From NCBI GenBank assembly GCA_018222585.1, contig JAAFAB010000004.1, positions 124,001 through 188,000 on the forward strand: DNA of 64,000 nt, given 5' to 3'. A model generated the notes under the pieces. That model was not told the origin of the DNA. It made no database searches and worked only from the letters and a program-made list of their open reading frames with translations. Made by a program: the position numbers and the translations under genes. The first letter of the stretch is position 1; every line of letters starts with the position of its first letter. The stretch is from Paracoccaceae bacterium. Lineage in GTDB: Bacteria > Pseudomonadota > Alphaproteobacteria > Rhodobacterales > Rhodobacteraceae. This document shows positions 1 to 8,450 of the stretch, in pieces.

Positions 1-322
1 CGGTCGCCGTCGCCGGGATCAGCCCCGGGGCGACCTCTGCGAGGGTCGAGTCGACCCCCGGCACGGCGCCCTCCGCGATGGCGACACCCAGCATCAGTGC
101 GACCAGGCTCTTGGAGCAGGACTTGATATTGGCTAGCCGGTCCAGGCCCGGGCCACGGAAGGCACGGGAAAAGACCTCTTCGCCGTTCCTGTGGACGATC
201 AGGGCGTGCAACTGGTCAAGCCGTTCGCCGGCCTCGACCAGCCGGTCGGAAACCGCAGCGCTGGCCGGGCGGATGAAGGGCAGGGCGAGGGCGGAGCCGA
301 GCAGGGCACGTCGAGTGATCAT
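1..322 (-). CDS. Serine hydrolase / beta-lactamase family protein (N-terminal part only)
   Basis: This is the first 107 residues of a protein whose remainder lies outside the left edge. It opens with an Arg-Arg-containing signal peptide (MITRRALLGSALALPFIRPA, then an ASA cleavage-like site), so the product is probably exported, possibly by Tat. The SxxK nucleophile motif of the beta-lactamase/penicillin-binding fold is visible as S68-C-S-K71. The family includes class C-like beta-lactamases, esterases and D-aminopeptidases, and this fragment does not tell them apart. The start is the ATG at 322. It lies upstream of fumC in the same direction, but the fumC terminator at 401-431 separates them. 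Confidence 0.75.
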   Translation of the reverse strand, partial: MITRRALLGSALALPFIRPASAAVSDRLVEAGERLDQLHALIVHRNGEEVFSRAFRGPGLDRLANIKSCSKSLVALMLGVAIAEGAVPGVDSTLAEVAPGLIPATAT

Positions 323-400
323 GCGCCAGAAGTGCGACAGGGACCCGGAGCCGGCAAGCAACGGTTTCTCACGTTGGCGTGGGCGCGGGACTGGGCATGT

Positions 401-431
401 AAAAGGGGCGCGACCGGCCGGTCACGCCCCT
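401..431 (-). terminator. Rho-independent terminator of fumC
   Basis: On the minus strand a long GC-rich hairpin (AGGGGCGTGACCGG pairing with CCGGTCGCGCCCCT, one wobble pair) is followed by TTTTA. It starts about 20 bases after the fumC stop codon. Confidence 0.75.
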
Positions 432-452
432 GTTCCTCGATCCGAAAGGCGA

Positions 453-1847
453 TCAGTCCTTGGGGCCGATCATGTCTTCGGGGCGCACGACACGGTCGAA
501 GGTCTCTTCGTCGACGAAGCCGAGGCCGATGGCCTCTTCCTTCAGGGTGGTGCCGTTCTTGTGTGCGGTCTTGGCGACCTTGGTGGCGTTGTCGTAGCCG
601 ATGGTGGGGGCCAGCGCGGTGACCAGCATCAGGCTTTCCTTCATCAGCTTGTCGATGCGCGGCAGGTTGGCCTGGGTGCCGACGACCATGTTGTCGGTGA
701 AGGCGGAGGCCGAGTCGCCAAGCAGCTGCATCGACTGCAGCACGTTGTAGGACATCATCGGGTTGTAGACGTTCAACTCGAAGTGACCCTGGCTGCCGGC
801 GAAACCGATGGCCGCGTCATTGCCCATGACATGTGCGCAGACCATGGTCAGCGCTTCCGCCTGGGTCGGATTCACCTTGCCCGGCATGATCGAGCTGCCC
901 GGCTCGTTTTCCGGCAGGATCAGTTCGCCCAGACCGGACCGGGGGCCCGAGCCCAGCAGACGCATGTCGTTGGCGATCTTGAACAGCGAGGCGGCGACGG
1001 TCTTCAGCGCGCCCGAGAACATGACCATGGCGTCATGGGCGGCCAGGGCTTCGAACTTGTTCGGCGCGGTGACGAAGGGCAGGCCGGTGATGTCCGCCAT
1101 GTTGGCGGCGACCATCTCGGCCCAGCCCTTCTTGGTGTTCAGGCCGGTGCCGACGGCGGTGCCGCCCTGGGCCAGCTCGTAGATGTCGCCAAGGGCAGAC
1201 TTCACGCGCTCGATGCCCTTGCGGACCTGGTGCGCGTAGCCGCCGAATTCCTGGCCCAGGGTCAGCGGAGTCGCGTCCTGGGTGTGGGTCCGGCCGATCT
1301 TGATGATGTCCTTGAACTCTTCCGACTTGGCTTCCAGCGCGGCAGCCAGCTTTTCCAGCCCGGGCAGCAGCGTGTCGCGGGCGGCCATGGCGATGCCGAC
1401 ATGCATCGCGGTCGGGAAGGTGTCGTTCGAGGACTGACCCATGTTGCAGTGATCGTTCGGGTGCACCGGTGATTTCGAGGCCAGCTCGCCGCCCAGCATC
1501 TCGATGGCGCGGTTGCTGATCACCTCGTTGGCGTTCATGTTCGACTGGGTGCCGGAACCGGTCTGCCAGACCACCAGCGGGAAGTTGTCGTCGAACTTGC
1601 CTTCGATCACCTCACCGGCGGCGGCGATGATCGCATCGGCGATCTCGGGCTCCATGGTGCCCAGTTCCTTGTTGGCCATGGCACAGGCCTTCTTGATCAC
1701 GCCGAGCGCGCGGATGATCGGAACCGGCTGCTTTTCCCAGCCAATGGGGAAGTTCATGATCGACCGCTGGGTCTGGGCGCCCCAGTACTTGTCGGCGGGA
1801 ACTTCGAGGGGGCCGAAGCTGTCGGTTTCGGTACGGGTCTGCGACAT
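453..1847 (-). CDS. fumC: Class II fumarate hydratase
   Basis: Fumarase C interconverts fumarate and (S)-malate in the TCA cycle; it is a cytosolic, iron-free homotetramer. The 464-residue length is normal. The diagnostic regions are all present: [14 protein letters not shown] at about 96-109, the [12 protein letters not shown] block with catalytic His188, and the superfamily signature [13 protein letters not shown] at 317-329 carrying the catalytic serine. The ATG at 1847 has a GGAG ribosome binding site 8-9 bases upstream. It stands alone, with its own terminator downstream. Nothing is unusual. Confidence 0.97.
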   Translation of the reverse strand: MSQTRTETDSFGPLEVPADKYWGAQTQRSIMNFPIGWEKQPVPIIRALGVIKKACAMANKELGTMEPEIADAIIAAAGEVIEGKFDDNFPLVVWQTGSGTQSNMNANEVISNRAIEMLGGELASKSPVHPNDHCNMGQSSNDTFPTAMHVGIAMAARDTLLPGLEKLAAALEAKSEEFKDIIKIGRTHTQDATPLTLGQEFGGYAHQVRKGIERVKSALGDIYELAQGGTAVGTGLNTKKGWAEMVAANMADITGLPFVTAPNKFEALAAHDAMVMFSGALKTVAASLFKIANDMRLLGSGPRSGLGELILPENEPGSSIMPGKVNPTQAEALTMVCAHVMGNDAAIGFAGSQGHFELNVYNPMMSYNVLQSMQLLGDSASAFTDNMVVGTQANLPRIDKLMKESLMLVTALAPTIGYDNATKVAKTAHKNGTTLKEEAIGLGFVDEETFDRVVRPEDMIGPKD

Positions 1848-2020
1848 GTCAGGTCTCCGAAAGGGAACGTCGCAGGTGGTTTACCCGATCACGGGCCGGT
1901 TTCAATGCCGTTCCCGCTAACATTTTGCCGATGTCGGGGGTGTCCCGGCCCTTGTGATCACACGGCACGGGCCCAGGAAGGGGGCAGGGCCCCCCGCGTG
2001 GAGGGCCCCGCTGCGGCCGC

Positions 2021-2578
2021 TCAGTGCTGGCGGCGGCGGAATTCGAAGACGCGGGCCGGGGGCAGGTTGGCCCAGACGGTGCCGCGCTTGCGGGCGGTGA
2101 TGCCCATCTCGGCCTGGGTTTCCGGCGGAATGGGGGCGTTCGGGCTGTAGGTGATCTGCACGAAGACCCCGTCGGGCGCCATCACCTTGAAGGCATTGCC
2201 GACCACCTCGCGCTGGATCTGCGGCCGTGCCAGCACCGGCACCCCCGAGATCACGCAACCGAGGTTGCTGACCCCGATCTGTTCGATCTGCTGGGCGGGC
2301 TGGTTCAGCACCCTGACGCCGGGGAACTTCTGGCGCAGCTCGTCGCAGAAACGCGCGTTCAGTTCCATCAGGATCAGCCGCTCGGGGGCGATGCCGCGTT
2401 CCAGCAGTACCCGGGTGAAAGAGCCGGTGCCCGGCCCGATTTCCAGGATCGGCCCCGCGACCTGTTCCACCCCGGCGGTCATCATCCGCGCCACAGCGGC
2501 GGAGGAGGGGGCAATGGCCGAAACCTCCTTCGGCTTGCGCATCATCTGTCCGAGAAACACCGTGAAATCGCTGGCCAA
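2021..2578 (-). CDS. PmtA-type phospholipid N-methyltransferase / class I SAM methyltransferase
   Basis: This 185-residue protein resembles the Rhodobacter-type phosphatidylethanolamine N-methyltransferase, which makes phosphatidylcholine from PE with S-adenosylmethionine. The N-terminal FLGQMMRKPKEVSAIAPSS segment is typical of this small family, and the SAM-binding motif I is seen as ILEIGPGTGSFT at about 44-55. The acidic end of strand 2 follows (LILMELN). The chosen start is a TTG at 2578, because the residues before the first ATG (2545) match the family N-terminus. An rRNA dimethylase-like or other small-lipid methyltransferase role cannot be excluded from sequence alone. Confidence 0.75.
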   Translation of the reverse strand: MASDFTVFLGQMMRKPKEVSAIAPSSAAVARMMTAGVEQVAGPILEIGPGTGSFTRVLLERGIAPERLILMELNARFCDELRQKFPGVRVLNQPAQQIEQIGVSNLGCVISGVPVLARPQIQREVVGNAFKVMAPDGVFVQITYSPNAPIPPETQAEMGITARKRGTVWANLPPARVFEFRRRQH

Positions 2579-2727
2579 GTCCTTGTCCCCCTGCGGTCGG
2601 TTTCGCCCTATGTCTTGTCCATCCGGCCTGATCCGAACAAGGGGTCTTCGCTGAGTTTACAAAAAATTCACCGAAGGCGCGCACCGCCGGGGCCCCTGTC
2701 ACCGCATGGGGCGCCGCGCAAAGGCAA

Positions 2728-2750
2728 ACCGCCCGGCGGTGCCGGGCGGT
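2728..2750 (-). terminator. Hairpin terminator downstream of sspB
   Basis: A perfect 10-bp stem (ACCGCCCGGC / GCCGGGCGGT) with a 3-base loop lies just after the sspB stop on the minus strand. The tail is a weak TTTGCC rather than a clean U-run. Confidence 0.55.
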
Positions 2751-2774
2751 GCGATATCACGACAGGGCGTGAAG

Positions 2775-3287
2775 CTACTTGCGGAAGGCGTCGAGACGGA
2801 CCACCTCGGCGTCACCCTTCTCGGCCGGGGCGTCGGAGTCCTCGTCGGCCTTGGAGCGATCGCGCAGCGGCGGGGGGCCATCGGGCGGGGTGGGATCGTC
2901 GTCATCCTCATCCTCGTCGAACTCGTCGTCCTGGTCCTGGGTCTCGAAGCGCAGACCGAATTCGACCGAGGGGTCGACGAAGGTCAGGATGGCGTCCAGC
3001 GGGATATACATCCGCTCGGGGCTGTCGCCGAAGTTCAGCGTCACCGCGAAACCGTCGTCCGAGACGTCGAGGTCCTCGAACCAGTGCTGCATCACCACCG
3101 TCATCTCGGTGGGATAGCGGTCGCGCAGCCAGGCGGCCAGTTCGACCTGCTCATGCGTGGTGTCGAAGGTGATGAAGAAGTGATGCGCGCCCGGCAGACC
3201 GTTCTCTGCCACATCCGTCAGGACGTCATGGATCAGCTTGCGCATCGCGCGGTGCATCAGGTTTCCGTAGTCGATGGATCGGGCCAT
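2775..3287 (-). CDS. sspB: SspB-like ClpXP adaptor (stringent starvation protein B family)
   Basis: SspB delivers ssrA-tagged peptides to the ClpXP protease in the cytosol. The 170-residue product has the folded alphaproteobacterial SspB domain at about 1-115 (starting MARSIDYGNLMHRAMRKLI), then a very acidic flexible linker (about 120-131, nearly all D/E), and ends with VVRLDAFRK, the short tail that docks on the ClpX zinc domain. The ATG at 3287 has GGAAGAA upstream. Its functional partner tmRNA lies in the same window at about 7.1-7.4 kb, although not in the same operon. Confidence 0.88.
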   Translation of the reverse strand: MARSIDYGNLMHRAMRKLIHDVLTDVAENGLPGAHHFFITFDTTHEQVELAAWLRDRYPTEMTVVMQHWFEDLDVSDDGFAVTLNFGDSPERMYIPLDAILTFVDPSVEFGLRFETQDQDDEFDEDEDDDDPTPPDGPPPLRDRSKADEDSDAPAEKGDAEVVRLDAFRK

Positions 3288-3386
3288 TTTGTTCTTCCGG
3301 GGGACACTTTTGGCCGAGCATAGGGGATTCGAACCAAAACGGAAGGCGATGCGGCAGAATTTCGGCGTCCGGGCCTCCGCGGCCCG

Positions 3387-4655
3387 TCAGAGCGCCAGCA
3401 GGCGGCTTGCCAGCCCCAGCAGGGCCATCACGCAGAGGCTGGCCAGGAGACCGGCGCGCAGACCGAAGACCAGGGCGCAGGCGATCAGGATCAGGGCGGC
3501 GGGAATCGGCTGGAAACTTCCGGGATCGGGCAGCGGCAGCGGGCCGAGACGCCCGACCACCTCGAAGAGCACATGCAGCGTGAACCACAGCGCCAGCGAG
3601 GCGATGACGCCGACCACGGCGGCAGTGATCGCCTGCAGGGCGGCGCGCAGGCGGGGCTGGGCCAGCAGGCGCTCGACATGGGGGGCGAAGACGAAGATGA
3701 ACAGGAAGCAGGGCACGAAGGTCACCCAGAGGGTCAGCGCGCCCGCCGCCAGCCCCAGCAACGGCCCCTGCCGAAGGGCGCCGGCGACCATGGCGACGAA
3801 CTGGGTCACCAGGATCAGCGGGCCGGGGGTGGTCTCGGCCAGGCCGAGCGCGTCGATCATCTGGCCCGGGCTGAGCCAGCCGTGTGTTTCCACCGTGACC
3901 TGTGCCATCCAGGCCAGGAGCGCATAGGCGCCGCCGAAGCTGAGCACCGCGAGGCGGGCGAAGAAGGCGCCGAGGTCATAGAGGAAATTCGCCCCCGCCA
4001 GTTTCAGCGCCAGCAATGGCGCCAGCCAGGCACCGGCCCAGAGCAGGGCGGTTCCGAGGCTCCGCCCCAGGGCAGGCGCCGAAGCGAGGGACGGCGCGGG
4101 GGTGTCCTCGGCGGTGCCGCCCTGCCAGAGGCCCCAGGCCCCCGCGACGAGGATCAGCAGGGGAAAGGGCAGGGCAAAGGCGAAGATCGCCAGGAAGGCG
4201 GCAAGGGCCCAGAGCCGTTGCGCCCGCCCGGTAAGGGCCTTGCCCGAGAGCCGCCACAGCGCCTGGCAGACCAGCGCCACCACCAGCGCCTTGATGCCGA
4301 GAAAGGCCGCCTGAACCTGGGGAACCGTGCCCCATTCGACATAGGCCAGCGCCAGCGCCGCAACCACCAGCGCACCGGGCACTACGAACAGAAGGCCCGC
4401 CAGCAGCCCGCCCGCGATGCCCTTCAGCCGCCATCCGGCATAGGTCGCCAGCTGCATCGCCTCGGGGCCGGGCAGCAACATGCAGAAACTGAGGGCGCCC
4501 AGGAATGCCTGTTCCGTCAGCCACTTGCGTTGCTCGACCAATTCGCGGTGCATGACCGAGACCTGCGCCGCCGGTCCCCCGAAGCTGAGCAACCCGATGC
4601 GTCCGAAGGCCAGGACCATCTGCCGCCAATCGGGCAGGGGATGCGACGTGCTCAT
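3387..4655 (-). CDS. chrA: Chromate efflux transporter (CHR family)
   Basis: This 422-residue, strongly hydrophobic protein is a full-length two-domain CHR transporter; such proteins export chromate using the proton gradient. Each half starts with the conserved FxxxGLLSFGGP-type block: GRIGLLSFGGPAAQ at about 18-31, and LAVLSFGGAYALLAW near 237-251. A TTPGPLILVTQF signature follows in the second half. The ATG at 4655 has a GAGGA site. No chrB or other chromate regulator is adjacent, so the native substrate is uncertain. Confidence 0.88.
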   Translation of the reverse strand: MSTSHPLPDWRQMVLAFGRIGLLSFGGPAAQVSVMHRELVEQRKWLTEQAFLGALSFCMLLPGPEAMQLATYAGWRLKGIAGGLLAGLLFVVPGALVVAALALAYVEWGTVPQVQAAFLGIKALVVALVCQALWRLSGKALTGRAQRLWALAAFLAIFAFALPFPLLILVAGAWGLWQGGTAEDTPAPSLASAPALGRSLGTALLWAGAWLAPLLALKLAGANFLYDLGAFFARLAVLSFGGAYALLAWMAQVTVETHGWLSPGQMIDALGLAETTPGPLILVTQFVAMVAGALRQGPLLGLAAGALTLWVTFVPCFLFIFVFAPHVERLLAQPRLRAALQAITAAVVGVIASLALWFTLHVLFEVVGRLGPLPLPDPGSFQPIPAALILIACALVFGLRAGLLASLCVMALLGLASRLLAL

Positions 4656-4774
4656 CGTGGGTCCTCGGGCGCGGTGGCAGGTTTGCGGCGACAGTTGCCG
4701 CAGCGCCTGCGCCGGTCAAGCCATTGCCGAGCGCAGCGCGCGCTCCGTTGCGCCGAAGGCGCAGCAGGGCGCGC

Positions 4775-5083
4775 TCAGGCCCGGTCGATCCGGTGCAGGA
4801 AGGTCCGGTCCTCGCGGATCAGCAGTTGCTCGTCGCGGGCCAGGTCGAAGGCTGCCCGGGCCAGCGGATCCTGCGCCAGCCGCGCCCGGTAGGCTTCGTA
4901 CTCGGCCAGCGACGGAATGTCGTAGATCCCGTAGCCCAGCGTCGCCGATCCCTCGTGGGGGGCGAAATAGCCGCGCAGTTCGGCGCCGTTGCGCGGGATC
5001 GCCTCGCCCCACATCCGGGCATAGGTCTGGAACTGCGCGCGCTTGTGGTGGGCGATCTGGTACTGGATGATGCAGGTCAGCAT
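4775..5083 (-). CDS. NIPSNAP family protein
   Basis: A 102-residue protein of the dimeric alpha/beta-barrel NIPSNAP type begins MLTCIIQYQI and carries the family pattern: an aromatic- and Arg-rich first half, a central YFAPHEGS element and a YEAYRARLAQDP helix. The open frame extends upstream, but the ATG at 5083 is preceded by an excellent AGGAG at the right distance, so the shorter form is used. The biochemical role of bacterial NIPSNAP proteins is unknown. It is divergent from the ArsR-type regulator at 5227, which may control it. Confidence 0.8.
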   Translation of the reverse strand: MLTCIIQYQIAHHKRAQFQTYARMWGEAIPRNGAELRGYFAPHEGSATLGYGIYDIPSLAEYEAYRARLAQDPLARAAFDLARDEQLLIREDRTFLHRIDRA

Positions 5084-5226
5084 GGGGGCTCCTTTCGTCG
5101 GTGCCTTCTTCTGGCACGGCGGAGGGCGGGGTGGTTTCGGTGCGCGCCGAAGCATTTCCGCGCCGGACGTGGCAGACTGGTGACAGAAGACTGGCCACAA
5201 GCGACTGGCGACAAAGGAGTACAGGC

Positions 5227-5934
5227 ATGACCCATCCCGGCCCGGCCTTCCGCGAAGGCCCGCAAGTGGCCCATGTCGCCGCCCTGCTGGGCGATCCGTC
5301 GCGGATGGCGATCCTGCAGGCGCTGATGTCGGGCATGGCGCTGACCGCCAACGAACTGGCACGCGAGGCTGGCGTGGCGCCGAGCACCGCCTCGGGCCAC
5401 CTGTCGCAGCTGCTGGAGGCCGGGTTGCTGGCGGTCACTCCGCAGGGGCGGCACCGCTATTTCCGCATTGCCGGCCCCGAGGTCGCCTCGGCTGTGGAGG
5501 GCCTGATGGGGCTGGCCGAGATCCGTGGTCCCTCGCGCTGCCGTCCCGGGCCACGTGACGCGGCGCTGCGCCGGGCGCGCAGCTGCTACGACCACCTGGC
5601 GGGCAGCCTCGCCGTGCAGCTTCACGACAGCCTGGCGCAGCGCGGTTTCCTGCAGCCGGCTGCGGCGGGGCTGGTACTGACGGGGGAGGGTGCGCAGGCG
5701 CTGGCACCGCTGATCGGGGACCTGCCCGAGGGTATCACCGGGCGCCAGTGCCTCGACTGGTCCGAGCGGCGGATGCACCTGGCCGGACCGCTCGGGAGCG
5801 CGCTGTTGCTGGCCCTGCTGGACAAGGGCTGGCTGCGGCGCGGCGCGGGCCGCGAGATCCGCCCGACACCCGGGGGCGCACGGTCCCTGGCGCAGCTTTT
5901 CCCCCTGCCTCAGGCCAGCGGCGCGGTCTGGTAG
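5227..5934 (+). CDS. ArsR-family winged-helix regulator
   Basis: A 235-residue transcription factor has the ArsR winged helix at about 12-80 (LLGDPSRMAILQAL, then the recognition region ELAREAGVAPSTASGHLSQL). The ~130-residue C-terminal region is longer than a minimal ArsR protein and holds no obvious metal-ligand cluster. The ATG at 5227 has AAAGGAG eight bases upstream. It faces away from the NIPSNAP gene across a 143-bp gap and overlaps the 3' end of the convergent RNA methyltransferase gene by 25 bp. Control of the NIPSNAP gene is an inference from divergence only. Confidence 0.85.
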   Translation: MTHPGPAFREGPQVAHVAALLGDPSRMAILQALMSGMALTANELAREAGVAPSTASGHLSQLLEAGLLAVTPQGRHRYFRIAGPEVASAVEGLMGLAEIRGPSRCRPGPRDAALRRARSCYDHLAGSLAVQLHDSLAQRGFLQPAAAGLVLTGEGAQALAPLIGDLPEGITGRQCLDWSERRMHLAGPLGSALLLALLDKGWLRRGAGREIRPTPGGARSLAQLFPLPQASGAVW

Positions 5935-7025
5935 AGCGTCACCCGGATGCCGCCATGGTCTACCGGCGGCGTGGTCGGCAGGAAGGGCAGACCCGAGGCA
6001 CGCGCCAGCCCGCCGTCCGAGGTCACGATCGCGGCGCGCCAGCCGCTGAACCGTTCGCGCAACACCTCTCCCATCCGGCCATAGAGCGCGAAGAGCTGCC
6101 GCCGGTCACCGATCCGTGCGCCATAGGGCGGGTTGATGATCACCAGACCGGGCTTGCCTGCGGGCCTTTCGAGGTCCGACAGGGCGCGGTGGTGGAAGTG
6201 GACAGCCTCTGACAGCCCGGCGGCGGCGGCGTTCCGGGTTGCCATCTCGACCGCGCCGGCATTGCGGTCCGAGCCGTGGAAGCGGGGCAGATCCGCCTGC
6301 GGTTCGGGCGCCTCGGCGCGGATGCGGGCGTAGAGATCGGGCTTGAAACCGGCGAGCTGTTCGAAGGCAAAGCTGCGGTCGCGCCCGGGCCAGAGCCCGG
6401 CGGCGATCTCGGCGGCCTCCAGCACGAAGGTGCCCGAGCCGCACATCGGATCCAGCACCGGCTCGTCGCCGCGATAGCCCGCCTGGCGCAGGAACAGCGC
6501 CGCCAGGGTCTCGCGCATCGGGGCCTTGCCGACGGCGGGCTTGTGGCCGCGCTTGTGGAGCCCCTCGCCGCTGGTATCGACACTGAACTGGACGTAATCG
6601 CGCTGGATGCGGGTCTTCAGCGTCACCGGGGCCTCGGCGTCGATCGTCGCGCCGAAGCTTTCGGACAGCGCCCGTTCGATCCGCTCCTGCGCCGCGCCGG
6701 CATGGTAGATCTTCGATTTCTGCGAGGTCACGACCTCGACCCGCACCGGGACGTCCGCGCGCAGCACCTCGCCCCAGGCAAAGCCGCGCGCCCGCTTGTC
6801 GAGCTGCGCCAGATGGCTGGCCGGAAAGCCGCCGATCCGCGCCAGCACCGCATTGGCGCCGCGCAGCCTGAGGTTGGCGCGCCAGACGGTAGTCCATTGC
6901 CCCTGAAGGGTGACGCCGCCGGGAACGGGGGTGGCATGGGCAAAGCCCGCCTCCCGCGCCTCCTCGGCCAGGATTTCTTCAAGGCCCGGGGCCCCTTGCA
7001 GGAATATCTCGAATGCTGCGCTCAT
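5910..7025 (-). CDS. THUMP-domain class I SAM-dependent RNA methyltransferase (RlmL type)
   Basis: This 371-residue cytosolic enzyme belongs to the RlmL/YcbY N-half family, which methylates guanine N2 in 23S rRNA. Residues 1-155 form the ferredoxin-like plus THUMP RNA-binding part. Residues 160-371 form the Rossmann methyltransferase, with motif I DPMCGSGTF and motif IV NPPYG, the signature of base-N methylation. It lacks the RlmK half found fused in E. coli. The ATG at 7025 is used. The exact rRNA position modified is not deducible. Confidence 0.88.
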   Translation of the reverse strand: MSAAFEIFLQGAPGLEEILAEEAREAGFAHATPVPGGVTLQGQWTTVWRANLRLRGANAVLARIGGFPASHLAQLDKRARGFAWGEVLRADVPVRVEVVTSQKSKIYHAGAAQERIERALSESFGATIDAEAPVTLKTRIQRDYVQFSVDTSGEGLHKRGHKPAVGKAPMRETLAALFLRQAGYRGDEPVLDPMCGSGTFVLEAAEIAAGLWPGRDRSFAFEQLAGFKPDLYARIRAEAPEPQADLPRFHGSDRNAGAVEMATRNAAAAGLSEAVHFHHRALSDLERPAGKPGLVIINPPYGARIGDRRQLFALYGRMGEVLRERFSGWRAAIVTSDGGLARASGLPFLPTTPPVDHGGIRVTLYQTAPLA

Positions 7026-7099
7026 GGCGCCTGATACAGCGAAGCGGCGGCAGAGGCGAGAGCCCGCGTCGAGAGTGCAGATGATCGGTTTGGGGGGAG

Positions 7100-7405
7100 A
7101 AGTGCAGGTTTCTGTTGCCAGGTACCTGCGAACCCCGCCTTAAGCTGCAAAGCCTAAGGGCTTAGATTTCGGTATTCCGGACTGCTTACGCAGCCAGGGC
7201 AACCGGAGCACGATTGTTGTTGGCAATTGTACTTTGTGTACCGATAACGGTGGTAACTCACCGGGACAAAGCAACATCTTTAGACGTTCGTCGATCCTGT
7301 TTCGGCCCCATGATCCCCCAACAAGGGATGTTTGGTGGAGCCGCCGGGTACCGCCCCCGGGTCCGATCCGCTTATTACATGCGCGTTTATGCCCATAGTC
7401 GCCGA
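7100..7405 (-). ncRNA. ssrA: Transfer-messenger RNA, circularly permuted two-piece form
   Basis: tmRNA rescues stalled ribosomes and tags the nascent chain for ClpXP. On the minus strand the acceptor piece comes first and ends with CCGGCGGCTCCACCA, its 3' A at 7333. After a 23-base spacer the coding piece starts GGGGCCG at 7309. GGGGCCG pairs with CGGCTCC to form the 7-bp acceptor stem, which proves the permuted order. A 5-bp T-stem (CCGGG/CCCGG) with a 7-base loop is also visible. The tag frame, 7224-7186, reads GCC AAC AAC AAT ... GCG TAA and encodes ANNNRAPVALAA, close to Rhodobacter tags. Outer boundaries are approximate. A 106-codon open frame across this locus is spurious. Confidence 0.93.
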
Positions 7406-7565
7406 AGCGACATCCCTGATATAGGGCGGGGTGGCGCGGATTTGAAGGGGAAATCGGCAAGGATTTTCATCACGCGGTCAACCTGGCGCCAGGGCCAAGG
7501 CCGCGCCCGGCTTGACCTCGGCCCGTGTCGCGGCAACCCTGCGCCCCGGAAGGAAAGGAGCCGCG

Positions 7566-8390
7566 ATGTCTTCCCCCCGTATCCGCACCGCCCGCGCCGA
7601 GGATCTGGCCACCATGTCCGCCTGGGCTGCCGCCGAGGGCTGGAACCCCGGGCTGGAGGATGCCGTGCCCTTTCACGGCGCCGACCCCGAGGGGTTTTTC
7701 CTGGCCGAGGTCGGTGGTGCGCCGGTAGCCTGCATCTCGGTGGTGAACCATGCGCCGGATCTCGCCTTCCTGGGCTTCTACATCTGCCGCGAGGACTACC
7801 GGGGGCAGGGCATCGGCATGGCGCTTTGGACACACGCCATGGCCCATGCGGGGGCGCGGACGGTGGGTCTTGACGGGGTGGCGGCGCAACAGGCGAATTA
7901 CGCCCGATCCGGCTTCGTGAAGTTTGGCATGACGCGGCGCATGGCGGGGCATCTGGAGGGGCGGGGAGATGCCGCCATCCGCGCCGTGGCCGAGGCTGAC
8001 CACCCGCAGATCCTGGCCTGGGACCGTGCCGCCTGTGGCTACGACCGTGCGGCCTTCCTGACCGGCTGGCTGGCAGCGATCCCGAGCCGCCGCAGCCTGA
8101 TCGCGCCCGGGGCGCGGGCCTTCGTCACCATTCGCCGCTGCCGAGAGGGGGGGAAGATCGGCCCCGTCGTCGCCCCGGATCCCGACACGGGCCTGTGCCT
8201 GATCCGTGCCGCCCTCGCCGACCTGCCCGCCGATCCGGTCGTCATCGACATCACGCCGGACAGCCCGCTTGGTCCCGTACTGGAATCCCTGGGCTTCACC
8301 GAGACCTTCGCGGCCGCGCGCATGTACAGGGGGCCGGCGCCGCAGGGGGACGGGCGGCAGCTGGCCATCGCCTCGATGGAGCTCGGATAG
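7566..8390 (+). CDS. GNAT family N-acetyltransferase with YitH-type C-terminal domain
   Basis: A 274-residue protein with an N-terminal GNAT fold (about 4-130) carries the acetyl-CoA pyrophosphate-binding motif REDYRGQGIGMALW at about 76-89. It is followed by a second ~135-residue domain of the YitH-like type that is degenerate for CoA binding. The acceptor substrate is unknown. The ATG at 7566 is preceded by GGAAAGGAG and is preferred over an in-frame start at 7512. A bidirectional terminator follows immediately, separating it from convergent tyrS. Confidence 0.85.
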   Translation: MSSPRIRTARAEDLATMSAWAAAEGWNPGLEDAVPFHGADPEGFFLAEVGGAPVACISVVNHAPDLAFLGFYICREDYRGQGIGMALWTHAMAHAGARTVGLDGVAAQQANYARSGFVKFGMTRRMAGHLEGRGDAAIRAVAEADHPQILAWDRAACGYDRAAFLTGWLAAIPSRRSLIAPGARAFVTIRRCREGGKIGPVVAPDPDTGLCLIRAALADLPADPVVIDITPDSPLGPVLESLGFTETFAAARMYRGPAPQGDGRQLAIASMELG

Positions 8391-8391
8391 G

Positions 8392-8416
8392 AAAGGGGCC
8401 CGCGCGGGGCCCCTTT
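8392..8416. terminator. Bidirectional terminator between the GNAT gene and tyrS
   Basis: A perfect 10-bp hairpin, AAAGGGGCCC / GGGCCCCTTT with a 5-base loop, sits between two convergent genes. The A and T ends give a short U-tract in both directions. Confidence 0.7.
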
Positions 8417-8450
8417 GCATGCCTCTGTCAGAAACGCACTTTCAGGGAGG

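Noticed and set aside
7140-7460. A 106-codon minus-strand open frame
   Set aside because: It lies across the tmRNA gene in a frame different from the tag frame and reads through both tmRNA pieces.
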